Assembly (NCBI GenBank): GCA_013365325.1
Contig: JABVXV010000169.1
Location: forward strand, 1-64,000
Origin: Dipetalonema caudispina
Taxonomy: Eukaryota; Nematoda; Chromadorea; Rhabditida; Onchocercidae
DNA length: 64,000 bases
Direction: 5' to 3'
Shown: in pieces, positions 1-12,100 of the stretch
How positions within the stretch are numbered: the first letter of the stretch is position 1
How the letters are laid out: each line of letters opens with the position of its first letter
The notes under the pieces: model-generated
Told to the model about the DNA's origin: nothing
Seen by the model: only the letters and a program-made list of their open reading frames with translations
Databases searched by the model: none
Translations under genes and position numbers: made by a program

Positions 1-323
1 AAAAAAAAAAAAACCATAAAACAGAAAAAAAAAGGAATGAAAAAAAATTAAAAAAATATGAAAAAATAGAAAAAAGAAGAAAAAACAAAAAAAGCAAAAA
101 AGTAAAAAAAAATGAAAAAAGATGAAAAAATAAAAAAATAAAAAAAGAGAAAAAATATAAAAAAATAAAAAAGATGAAAAAATGAAAAAGATGAAAAAAT
201 AAAAAAATAAAAAAAGATGAAAAAATAGAAAAATATAAAAAAATAAAAAAATGAAAAAATTTGAAAAAAATGAAAAAAAAAGTAAAACAAGAAAAAAAAA
301 ATGAAGAAATTAAATGAATTCAA
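1..323. repeat. A-rich low-complexity block
   Basis: Nearly pure adenine runs are broken by single T, G or C bases in recurring units of about 7-12 bases (A-runs followed by TG, GATG or TA). The minus strand is open and would give an almost pure Phe/Ile/Tyr peptide, which is a by-product of the poly-T composition and not a gene. It is followed by a 26-base T run at 333-358. Confidence 0.85.
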
Positions 324-948
324 TTGTAATCATTTTTTTTTTTTTTTTTTTTTTTTTTGTTACTGTAATTACTATTTGCTTTTATTTTTTTATCTTTCTT
401 ATTATAATTAGCAAGTTTGTCTAATTACTAAGTGCTATTTGGATAGAATTTCCTTGTAGTGGCCACTGTCTAATATGGTTTTCTATAGAATTTTGTTTTA
501 ATTACAATTCAATTTCTTGGCATGCGTTTTAATGCTTTTATTAGATTAAGACAATTGAAATTTAGGTGATTTTATGTGTTGTAGGGCTTAGTTTTTCAAC
601 TTTAATTTGCTTTTTGCGTTTCAAGTTGTATAGATTGAGACTTTATTTGCTTTTGAATGTAAGAATATGTCAATATTTTCATTTAGTTTTGCAGTTTTAA
701 TAACCGTTTTACAAGAAAAAGCGAGCAATTTTAACAAATCAGAGAATTTTTGTGTAATTAATTAGGGTTAATATTTCTCTCTAACTTGTGCAGAAAAAAC
801 ATTATTTTACAATATAAGTTGTTATCAACAAGTAGTATGCTGTAGTATCTTTTTTTCTGATTTTTAAAATGTGAGACGAATTGCAATAAGTCTTTTATAT
901 TTTTTGACATAATTTATCTTTTATTTTTCATTTTTTTATCTCTTTTTT
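324..948. other. AT-rich non-coding stretch
   Basis: Apart from the T run at 333-358 and scattered short T tracts, I see no open frame, RNA gene or repeat here that I can support. Confidence 0.5.
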
Positions 949-1515
949 GAGGGAACTAATTATTTTGTTACTTTAACTTTAGTAATATTTTACAGTTAGA
1001 AACTGTGCTATCAGAAGGTGTTGGATATTTAGCAATAACATTTAAAATTGATTTCAATTCAGATGATTTTTTGTAATTGAAGATTTTTGTACCTTTTATG
1101 TCTTTGTCAACAATTTTTTCCTATTTCTGTTCTCACTCTGTTTGTAAATATTTTCTTACTGACTTTACTTTTGCATGCTTTTTTTCTTTCATAGTACGTT
1201 TCTCTCTAACTTGTGCTTTTACCTTTTGCATGCCGTTTTCTTACATTACTTTTTGCATGTTGTTTTCTTGTTTACAATTCTTCTTCTCTTAATCAAAGAT
1301 ATTTTAACTTGTATCATTTGCATGCTTTTTTTCTTTCACGTTATGATCTCTCTTTAACTTTTACTTTAAATTTTTGCATGCCGTTTTCTTACATTACCTT
1401 TTATATATTTTTTTTTTTTTTTTTTTTTGAGGGGCTTATTATTTTGTTGCTTTAACTTTTGTAATCTTTTAAAGTTGGAAAATGTGTTATCAGATATTTA
1501 GCAATATCATTTAAA
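949..1515. repeat. Repeat array copy 1: TTTGCATG-rich module flanked by a duplicated segment
   Basis: The core at about 1048-1400 contains five spaced TTTGCATG motifs, each followed by a pyrimidine tract such as CTTTTTTTCTTTC or CCGTTTTCTTACATTA. The core is nearly the same as the module at 2960-3375. It is bracketed by two similar segments, about 949-1050 and 1430-1515, which share the string ATTATTTTGTT, an ACTTTAACTTT-like stretch and a closing ATATTTAGCAATA. This suggests an older tandem duplication of roughly 480 bases. The short Phe/Leu/Ser-rich open frames here come from base composition. Confidence 0.8.
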
Positions 1516-2959
1516 TTTTTTATCTATATGTCATATAATGTACTTGTATTTGAATACTTAATTATTTAATTTTAACGATATATCTGTTTGTAGTGTTTGA
1601 AATATTTTCATCAAGTTTATACGATTTTAGTATTTGATAATTTGAAATGCGAAACTTTTCAATTAATATTTTATTTCAACTGGACTTTCATTTATGCATA
1701 TTAACATATTAATGAAAGATAGTATTAATGATAATATTTTTTATTGAAAATCGTCTTCGATGTCTTTATTGGTCTTTTTCTCTTGTTCTTTTCTTTTTTT
1801 TTCTTGTGTTACGTTAATTATTCATATACTCAAAAATTCGATATTTTGATTCTTCGTATAGCATTTTGAAATCGAAGTAAGGAATAATGTTAATATGTTT
1901 AGCCTATTAAGACATAGAAGTTAAATATGTTTAGCCTATTTATTGTTTAATATGGTTATTTTTAAATTTATGAAATTTTTTGACGATGATATTTAGTGAT
2001 TGTTGCTGTATATTACTCACACATTAGTAATTATTAATAGTATTACTAAAATTTTGTTTCTTTTTAAAAACGATGTTCCATTAATTGCATTTGTAATTCG
2101 GTTGTTTTTAATCATCTTTAACTTCTATGTCTTATCAAATTTATCATTCTCTAGCAGAAGAGCAATTATTTTTACTTTAGTAAAGGAGCGCAGTTATGAG
2201 AGTTGTTTAGTGAATTGTTGTATTAATTAACTATAACATTCATTTATTTTAGTGATTCTTTTTAACGAAGACGCCAAGAAATGATAGTACCTGAGAGTGA
2301 ATTATGTTTTTTACTGATTGTTTTGATTGTTTACATATGCTATTATATTTCTTTGAAATTTCGCTCTCTTACATCGCATAGTTATAATAGTAGGTCAATA
2401 TAACTTTGTAATTGAACAATTTGGCTTTAAGAAAGACTGAGATCGACATTTCATTATTTTTGTTATCCATTTTATCTATTTAAATGCAGGTTTTCATTTT
2501 CCAGAAACTGCTTCATTTGTCAAATCTCTTTCCATATTTAAACTTTTTGCAGGATAACTGATTTACTATTTTCTGATTACTTTGCTATTGTTTTAAATAC
2601 TCACTTCTTGAATATCATCACTTTTTTTTTTTTCAAATTATTGTAATTATAACGTTTTGGCGATCAAATCAAATTTTGTTTCGATCTTTATTTATTACTT
2701 ATTTCCAAAATTTTTTTCTTTATTATGAGTAATTAGCATTACGAAACATTTCTGTTTCACTTTTTTGTTATTTTCAAGTTTTGTATTTCGGATTCCAATT
2801 TGTCCCTTGCTATTGTTTTATCCCATTTATTGCATTATCTTCGATAGTTTCATTTATTTCAATTTTCAGTGCCCTTTATTTTAACCTAACTTATTTCATT
2901 TTTTCCTCGAACTTATACCTTTGTGTTTGCTTTCATCTTTCCTTTTTATGCATTTTACA
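1516..2959. other. AT-rich spacer between the two repeat copies
   Basis: T-rich sequence with no supported gene. Short plus-strand open frames near 2000-2230 and 2781-2993 encode Phe/Ile/Leu-rich peptides with no recognisable motif and no splice or codon signal. Confidence 0.5.
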
Positions 2960-3375
2960 ATTGATTTCAATTCAGATGATTTTTTGTAATTAAAGATTTT
3001 TGTATCTTTCATGTCTTTGCCAACAATTTTTTCCTACTTCTGTTCTCACTCTGTTTGTAAATATTTTCTTACTGACTTTACTTTTGCATGCTTTTTTTCT
3101 TTCATAGTATGTTTCGCTTTAACTTTTACTTTTAACTTTTGCATGCCGTTTTCTTACATTACCTTTTTGCATGTTGTTTTCTTACAATTAATGATTACCG
3201 ATATACAATTAATGAATGACTTCAGTTTTGATCATTTTTTAAGATTACAATTCTTTTTTTCTTAATCAAAGATATTTTACCTCTTCATGCATACAACTTG
3301 TATCATTTGCATGCTTTTTTTTTCTTTCACCATATGTTTCTCTTTAACTTTTACTTTTAACTTTTGCATGTCGTT
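2960..3375. repeat. Repeat array copy 2: direct duplicate of the module at 1048-1400
   Basis: Starting from TTGATTTCAATTCAGATGAT, this segment follows the copy at 1048-1400 in the same order and direction, with scattered substitutions. It again carries five TTTGCATG motifs. Relative to copy 1 it holds an extra block of about 55 bases near 3187-3243 and a short insertion before the fourth motif. The two copies lie about 1.9 kb apart. I recognise no transposon ends or coding frame, so this is an unclassified dispersed or segmental repeat. Confidence 0.8.
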
Positions 3376-6300
3376 TCAATTTTTTTTTTTAAACTTAGTT
3401 TCACTAGACGATAAAATTAAATTTTAGTAGCTTTCTATCAATTCATCTAATTGAGAAGATTTATTGAAAAAAACCGATACATTTTAATAATTTAAATGCA
3501 CTAATATTAGGAAAGATTGCTCTTACCTAATACCATACAGTGGTTACTTTTCACCCAACATTCGACAGTATATAGCGAAAAATTTCTTTGCCAGTTTGTA
3601 CAAAAATTTTTTTTTAATATCTGTTACTGTACCCGTACATTGATATTTTCGTTGTCTGCTCAATCTTTGTATCGCTTTATCTAAAAAATTTTATGATTCT
3701 CTACAACTTCATTAATTAATATATGAATTTTGTGTGCATGCATAAATATTAATTTAAGTTTTTTTTTATTTGCGTATATTCAATCCATGGAAACAAATTA
3801 TTTCGTAAATCGTAACAATGTCTTCTCATCTTATCTATTTTAATACCATATGAATCATTGATTGTTCTCGAAGATTTCCAATCTTTTAATGTAGAAAATT
3901 GCATTTCTCAAAGGAGTAGTTGAAGTAGTTCGGATTTTCTCCTATTGCATCGTTTATCTGTCTTGTATTCAACACTTACTATATCGTTTTACTTGACTAC
4001 GATAGTTCTTTGTTTTTTGATTCTTTTTTCCTGATTAAGAAAATGGATTATGTCCGGTGAAGTTGTTACCGATATGGTATTATTATGTTTTTTCATCAAA
4101 TTTCTTTTCGAGATGCGTTCGAATTCAGCGTATTTAAGATCAGAGAAATTTAAACTTAAATTATTGCTTTAACAAAATATTGAACAAATTAATTTTAATG
4201 CTCGTAGCACATAAATATCCGCCAGCTGAAGTTATATCAAAAATATTTCAAAAAAAGCATGCTGCATATCAATATTAAATGATTATATCAGCTTTAACTG
4301 ATAGCAACAATTAATTAGTCTTTGGTTGACAGAAGCGGCTCATTTAATTTTCATGCTTCTGTCAATGTATTCCATTTTTAAATTATCAACTGATTTTCTA
4401 TGATAATCTTCCAGTAAACATTCAAAATGATTAATCTTACTCGAATACTAGAATGGTAGAATAATGTTTCAGCAAAGAGAAAGAGAAAGAGAGAGAATAC
4501 TTCAAATGGAAGATTGGCTGTATTTCTGCTTTTTTATTATTTAAAAATTTCTCGAGAAACACGACTTTACTTTTTCATTTTGCAACATTTCCGTTATCAA
4601 TGGCAATTGTAATTTCATTTGTAATTTTGAACTGATAATGCTCATTTCAATTTATATCAAAAGGTACGACAATCACATATGTTAGAGGTGACAAATTGAA
4701 GAGAACACAATGCGATCGAATCGATCAAAAAAATATTTCCATGCTTGAAAATTCCATAAAAATAATTATGGCGAAACAAAAGATAGATGAATATTGTGTG
4801 TTGCATCAGATAGATTCCTTTTCAAATTCCACCATAATTTATACAATGGAATAATTCATTTTGAATTTGAATTAGGAAGGTATGCTTCAGCAAGAAATTT
4901 CCGTTTTTTTCTTTTTTTTGTTCTTGTTTACTTATAAATTATTGTATATTTCTTTCCTGTTCAGCTGTAAATAAGTTACGAAAAAAAAAAAAGAAAAAAG
5001 AAAGGCATATTATAAATTCTGTAAGTAATGCTTTCTGTGAACAATAAAACAGGGCACAAAATTCTGCTTATTGGCATAACAGAAGAAGGTTACTGTTGAT
5101 GATAAAAATTACATTGTTTTAGTGTAACAATAAGGTTTCAAAGTTGAAGTTTTAAAATTCAAGAAAAAATATTTTATTCGTTTGCATTTATTGTACATTG
5201 CACAATTAAATTTGGTTGGATTTTTTAATGTGGCTTTTTAAATTGGATTGCATTTGCTATGTTACTAAGTAAAATGGATTCATTCGTTTATCAATTGTAA
5301 CTTTTACTAATTAAACTAAAGTTTCATTGTTTATGTCGAGGAAACAATTTCAAAAAAAGGAAGACGAATTCGAGTAGTTTGATGATTGTTTGAATGTGTT
5401 TTACATTCAAGCAAAATTAACAAGTATGAAATAATGTAAAGTAAAGGTTACGCTCATTTCAAAAACTTGCAACAATTGTTTTAGTGGAATGAATGGAATT
5501 TTTAAGTAATTAGTGTTGATTAAACTAGGAAGAAAAATGACTAACCCAGGCTTTTTGTACAAACCAATTAAACTAACAAATTATGCCAATTTCATAATTC
5601 TATTAATAACTGTCAACATCTATCAGGATTAATTACTTACGAGACAATATTTGTTATTAGTAAGATTTTTTGCATCAAGAGTAACTTGCATGAACATGCT
5701 TATTTTGTGTCTATAATAGCGTATATGGTACTTATTTGAAAAGTTACCTTCATCCTAAGGTGAAACTTTTGTCGATATATTTATTGTGTACGTCAATGAA
5801 TGTGAATGTACGTGTCCATGTACGTGTATAGTTTGAGTGTATATATGTAAATTGATAAGTTCAGAATGGCAATTTTTCAAATTGAATCGATAAATTACCA
5901 TGATTGCGGTGCAATTCATTATCTCAAGCATAATTTATTACATATTTTAAGAGAAAATTCCGTGCGAAAATAACATTTGAAGAGATTTGAAAAGCTAAGT
6001 ACTATCATCAAAGAGATGAAAAATGAAAGAAACAAAGCAAAGAAACATTCATCAGAATATGCTCTAAAATGAATTTCAAGCCAGATTAAGATCGATTCAA
6101 ATTTCTTCTGTCAATTTCTTCAAACAATTACAACTTTTAAAACCGATCCATCAAGCTGTTCCAAAAAATAAAAAAAGAAAGATGAAATATAATGCAGACA
6201 GCTTCACGAATAGAATGAAATAAAACAAACGAAAATAATTCATTATTAAATTCATTTCCATTTCATTGATTCGAATTAATTCATAACGATTCCTATGAAG

Positions 6301-6481
6301 TTCTTGTGAGAAAAATGTCACAAGGATGTAATTTTATTGAATGATTTTGAAATTTGACGAAAAAAAAGTGCTTTCGGCATGAAATTTTCTGAATCACTTT
6401 TGGAAGTTTCCTGAAGTTGAGATTATGTACCATTCGGAAATTATCTTCATTGATTGATCATCTTCCTCCTTCTTCCTTAGC
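3376..6481. other. AT-rich non-coding stretch
   Basis: No exon-like reading frame, RNA gene or structured repeat was recognised. A short GA-rich run lies at about 4478-4495 and an A-rich run at about 4980-5005. Confidence 0.5.
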
Positions 6482-6592
6482 TTTAGCTTTAAAAGCATTT
6501 TACAAAGATTGGGGAAGCTTTAGCTTTAAAAGCATTTCACAAAGATTGGGGAAGCTTTAGCTTTAAAAGCATTTCACAAAGATTGGGGAAGC
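6482..6592. repeat. 37-bp tandem repeat, three copies
   Basis: Three head-to-tail copies of a 37-base unit that begins TTTAGCTTTAAAAGCATTT and ends GGGGAAGC lie at 6482-6518, 6519-6555 and 6556-6592. Copies 2 and 3 are identical. Copy 1 differs by one base (TTTTAC instead of TTTCAC). Each unit contains the near-palindrome AGCTTTAAAAGC. There is no partial fourth copy, so this is a young minisatellite. Confidence 0.95.
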
Positions 6593-8995
6593 AAAGTGGA
6601 ACGATGGAATGATGTTTCGTATTTTGAGACGATTTCTAAATTAATTTCAAATTTGAAATTTTGAGATCCATTTATTCAAGGCATTAAAACCCCTCACCAG
6701 ATTGGCTAATCTTTGATGCCATTATTATAAAAGAAACTGTATTGACGGAAATACGGTAAATCCGGTGCTATCATATAATGAAGGAAAAGTTACAAAAGCA
6801 ATCATCACTATCAAATATCAAGGTCATCCGGAAATCGATTGTATGCCAATTTCTCGTTTTTTTTTTTTTTTTTTTGTTAAACATGAAAATTCATAATTGA
6901 ACACTTCATACATTTGATCAATCAATTCCGTTTCTTTTTTTTAATTAAATTTTACTTAAAGAAAAAGCTTCCAAACGAACAGGAGAAGAAACAATTTTGT
7001 ATAAGTAAAAAGAAAAAAAAAATGGTATGGAGCAAATATATCGTTTAGTAGCATTCCTATAACTATGCAAGAATAATAGTTATCTTTGAAGGGATAATAA
7101 CAGTATGGACATTTGCACAAATTGCAAATTATACAGGGTGGCAAAAATTGGGGATGACGTTATTGTGATTAGGAAATAATATTTAGTTGATAAGAACATG
7201 ATATCGTCATTCAAAATAACAAATCAATCGATATTGCCATATTTCATCATTGGTTAAAAATGGTATAATCTTAATTTCGTTGAAGAAAGAAAAAGGAAAA
7301 AAGAAAAAAAAAGCTATTGAATGTTTCGCTTTTCAATATTAAAATTAAACAAAACTGTAGAAATAAGTATTTTTAAGAATGAAAAGATCAATTAATATTG
7401 GTATGTTTTAACATTAGTAGTAGAATAATACTTTGGTAATTTTAGTGCTTTTAAATCCGAATCCTTTGTTATTTTACTTTCAATTTAGAAAGTATATTTA
7501 AACCAGATTTCCTTTTTTCAAGGTAGATGTTTCATTTTTGCGCACTCTGTATAATTTAATGTTATAAAAAGAAAGAAAAAAGAAAGAAAAAAAAAAAAGT
7601 TAAGCCCGCTTTAATTTGCCTCGAATTAAATATTGCCACTAAGGTGCAAAGATTTCACCCAGTCGAAAGAATCAGTACCACATAATTATATTTTTGATTA
7701 CTATTATCAATGACAAATATGAAAGGTACGGGAATGTAACGTTTGATTATTGAGGAAATTGATTTCTTCTAAAATAAAATTTAAAAACGCTACGGTAGTT
7801 TTAACTTGAAATTTGACTATTAACAAATATATCCAAATCAATTATTACCTATGTGAAAAATTATCTTAAAATAATGAAAAAGGGAGGAAATTTTTCAAAT
7901 AAGTTAACAGTTCAAATTTCTCTTGAAGTTACTTCAAATTAAACTAAAAATTTTTTTACAAGCTCTTCATAAAGATCCCAACGTCTAATGAATTTGTACA
8001 TGGGGCTTTTCTAAATGTTCCAAGCTATTGTTACAGAAATTAAGTGATTGATTAAACTTAGTGATTACCACCTAGTTGAAGTCATTGTCACGAAAATTAC
8101 CGCAGCGCTTCAACTTTGCTGCCATTACTAGAAAATACCTTTTGCAATTTATTATTTCCCTATTCTTATCAATTGAGCTAACCTTTGGCATCGAATTGTC
8201 TCTTCAACCTGGATATGATGACGATGAGCTTTCCAGATTATGTCAAGCTTAAGCAACCGAAGGTTTGGATCATTAGGAAGAATTAGATAGTGAAAACTAC
8301 TGTGTCATGGCTTATATATCACCCATTAAAAATGTTTCGGTATTTAATCCGGAAAAATACATTAGCCGTCTATTCTCTATCTTTACTCCTTTCATTTCTT
8401 GACCTTGATGATCTGCGGATTTTTAATAACCTCTGGAAATACAGGTAAACAGCTTTAGCATAATTAGAAAAACTCAGGAGGAGAGGCTATAAATTATACT
8501 AAAAAACATGAAGGCGACGAAGACGTTTGAACAAAAAATCGGAAGAAAGAAGATGGAATTAAAATAATTAAAATCTCAAATTGATTTGTCATTTTTTTTG
8601 CTTCGTGAGAATTTCTTCATTTATATAAATGGTATGTTATGCGAGTATTTATACTACAGGAATATAAAATGTGTGTATATATATCGGAGCAACACAATTT
8701 AAGGGTCGTTACTTTAAAATTAAAATAAAGAAAGAAAAAGAAGGAAAAACAAACGAATAAACGAATAAAAGCTGAAGATAAAGATGAATAAATTTCATAA
8801 TGCTTAAGAAAATATATTTGTTATATGATTTGCATTTATCGGTTATTTGTTTACTGATCAATTTCTTGCATATGCTGCAGTTGGTATTTTAGTAAAAAAG
8901 AAATTTTTTTTAACAAAAATATTAGCTAAATAAGCAAATTAGTTTTAGCTAGAATATACAACAAGCGGTATAAAATACCGATGTGAATATTATAT
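6593..8995. other. AT-rich region downstream of the flavin oxidoreductase gene
   Basis: No gene supported. A 25-codon open stretch on the plus strand at about 8176-8250 contains a run reading PGYDDDELSRL, but it has no start or splice acceptor and is too short to call. T and A homopolymers occur near 6860 and 7590. Confidence 0.45.
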
Positions 8996-9001
8996 TTTAT
9001 T
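8996..9001 (-). terminator. Candidate polyadenylation signal (AATAAA) of the flavin oxidoreductase gene
   Basis: On the minus strand this reads AATAAA about 150 bases downstream of the stop codon at 9151. The distance suits a nematode 3' UTR. In DNA this AT-rich a chance hexamer is common, so it is only the most plausible candidate. Confidence 0.35.
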
Positions 9002-9150
9002 CAATTTAAAAAAATTGATTCCTCCTTTCGCTTTTTTATAAGCTATTTTTGATAATTTAATATTGAGTTTTTTTCTTTTTAATCTCTTTTTCGCTCGGTT
9101 CGCATGGATTTTCTTTTCATTCACACATTTTTTTTCCTGATAATAAAAGT

Positions 9151-12100
9151 TCAATGAATGAATTCAAAATCAAGCTCATCGGTACTTTTTTTGTCTCCAA
9201 ACAGTCCATCTCGATGTTTTTTGGACTCCTTGTCATCCTGGCTTGTCACTGTTGTGACAGTAGTTTCGGTAGAATGATGAGTATCAGTGGATCCGCTAGT
9301 TAAATCACCATCATGCACCTTGAATTTATCAGAATCATCAGCTAAAAACGCTTTGGTATCCCCGAAATCCGACGATAACCTATGATCTGCATTAGAAACG
9401 GTGTAGCTCTCCGTATGGACCTCATATTTACGTCCATCATCACCCATCATTTCCTCCGTCTTCATCGTGAATTGCAAATCCGGTTGATGTTTTCCGTCAC
9501 CTTCACTGAGCATCTCATCAAATTTATTTCTCGTTGATGAGATCAAAGTTTGTACAGAATCTGATAGGGCCGATGAAATAAAGCCAGTTAATCCGTGTCT
9601 ATGAGTTGCTGTACCGTTATCCGTTAGAGATTTATCAGCGTCAAACTCCGGCTGTACCTGACTTACGTCAACTTCTTTACTCGACAAATTTTCGGCATTT
9701 TTTGTATCCTTTGGTTCACCACTGGGAATCCCATAAATTTCACAGTGATAAGTTTCTTCGGGTGATTGCCCAGGAACTGAATGTTTTTCGTAGTATTCTT
9801 CATATACAACGGGCTCACCATTTCCGCCCATTAACGTTGAACCAAACAATGTTGAATACGTTGTTGATGATACTTTGCAATGGTTCGCTTCACCTGATAG
9901 TTCATCCCATCCGGGCTGGCCAACTCCGCCTTCTAAGGTGCCTTCTGGATGTTGATCCTTAAAATCTTCAGCTATGGGATATTCTTGGACATGATCACCA
10001 GCTGTCACATCTTTTGATATAGTTGCTTGTGATCGTGAATCATCTTTTATACCGTTGCCCATATCACCGTGGAAATGATTATCAGTCAAGTCTCTCGTCA
10101 CAGCAGTCTCATTAGTTTTTTCTAACAAATGCTCTTCCAGGTCTCCTGGAATATGATCTTCAGTTATATCCTTCGGAATATAAGCTTCCGTTACGCCTTC
10201 AGGAGCATGAGCTTCCACAATATTTTCTTCAGAATGATCTTGTAAATAATCCTGTTGGTCTTTATCAACATTTTTTGGCATTTCATGATGTTTCTCGGTG
10301 TCCTGAAACTCCGAAGCGTCCGCAAATTGTTCATCACCTTTTCCAGGTGATAGTTCAGTTTGATGCGACAAAGAATCCCCCACAAATGATGTTGTCATTT
10401 CGGCCGAAACACCATGTATTTCTTTACGCATTACCTCTTCGACAACATTTTCATCGATAGCATAATTCTCACCTCCGACAGGAGGCTTCCCATTAGTCAT
10501 ATGATCTTTCTCGTTTTCAGTAATTGCATTTCCTGTATTTTCCTGTTCTGTAGCATGTTCCACCGGTTTCACTGTATCATCATTAGCAATCTTAATTTCC
10601 TGAACGATCCCAGAAATGATCGGTTTATCATCGTCTGATAATCCCGAAATCACTTCTGTTGTATCCTTTGTTTCTGATTGTTGAATAGGAGATAAAGTCT
10701 CCTCGTGTTGCTCGTCCTTATCAGCTGCTGCTTTTGCATTGACTTCTTCATCTTCCTTACATAATCCTTCGGTGATATCTTTAACCACTTCATCTACAAG
10801 TTTTACATCTTCTTCAAATGCAGATTCTAGTACGGTTTTGACATTATTGAAGCTGGCATTCAGTGTTTCGGCGGCAGCATTTAAAGCTCCATCAACATGT
10901 TTGGCAACATCATCTGCTTGCGTTTCTTGTTTTGGTGATTCAGCTGGTTCCGAATGAGGTGGTTCCGAGAAATCCGATTGTGTCAAAATCACTTTTTCAA
11001 TGGTTTCCTCAATTATATCCACACCAACATCAGCCAAATTTTCATGTCGCTTCACTACCTTGCGAATCGAATCTTCGACAGTGTTTTCTTGCAAATCACC
11101 CGGTGCTCCATAATCCAGCTGTTTCTTCATCACATGATGTGTTTCCTCCTCTATTAGCTCGCTTTCCGTATCATCCGTCTTTGTGATTAGTTCGCCTTTT
11201 GCTGGATGTTCATCTAAGGTCACAGCTTCAATGGATTCTTTCTCTTTTGATGGCTGCTGGATTCGCTTCAGCATATCCTCATCCAGTAATTCCGGATGAA
11301 CAATTGTTTTCGGATAACCGATAACTAATTCACCATCATCCGAAGCAACTAATTTTTGTTTTTCATGAAAATGTAAATCTTTCTTGAATTGTTCGATATG
11401 ATCAGGATTTGATGCGTCCATTACAGTTAGTAAGTAACCATGTTGCCAAAGTTGAGATCCGGCAAATTGTATCCTGAAAAGCCATGAAAATAATATAACA
11501 CTGCTGTCCTACATTTCTGGGCGAATTCTCGCGTAATTCTGAATATTCATCCGTGTTCTTTTAATGATATTTTAATTTAAAGTTTTTGGTGCCGTTAATT
11601 ACAAGGCCAACCATTTTGATTCTCAGAAACTGTTGCAATATCTGTATCAGAAGCAAAAAACGCTTGAATATTTTTCTCGAAACTCTAAAAGAGTTTCCGG
11701 TAATTTAATCAAATGTGCCCCTTTTTTTTAATATGACAAAATTCTCTAAAAAAAAGAAAACAAATCATACTCGACAGAATAATCCGCCGGGTCAAATAAT
11801 GATTTCGTTGCGCTTCTCACCTCTCCACCAAATAATTTTTTTGGCAGGTCTTCAAGCAAATTGTTTACTATTTCGTCAATAAGTTTAATATCTGATTCTT
11901 TTTTCTGACATTTCAAATATTAAAAAATATATAACTGCAAGCTTACTGACATCAAGAGTATTCCATCTAATATATCTTCCTTGCATGATCTTAGATGAAA
12001 GTCGTTGTAGATTAATTTGTAAGTTAAATTTTCAATTTTAAATTAAAATCGCATTTTCGGCATCAACATTTGATATTTGGTAATTGAGATGATATTTTAA

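Noticed and set aside
48..323. 91-codon minus-strand open frame
   Set aside because: It is almost pure Phe/Ile/Tyr and mirrors the poly-A composition, with no other coding sign.
1077..1455. Overlapping Phe/Leu/Cys-rich plus-strand frames
   Set aside because: They lie inside the duplicated repeat module, overlap each other in different frames and differ between the two repeat copies.
9606..11186. Several plus-strand open frames of 60-118 codons
   Set aside because: They are antisense shadows of the long acidic last exon of the flavin oxidoreductase gene.
11850..11905. Upstream extension of the 11849-11771 exon from a TGTCAG acceptor
   Set aside because: That acceptor requires phase 0, but the previous exon ends in phase 1. 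The TTGAAG acceptor at 11850 fits both phase and family alignment.
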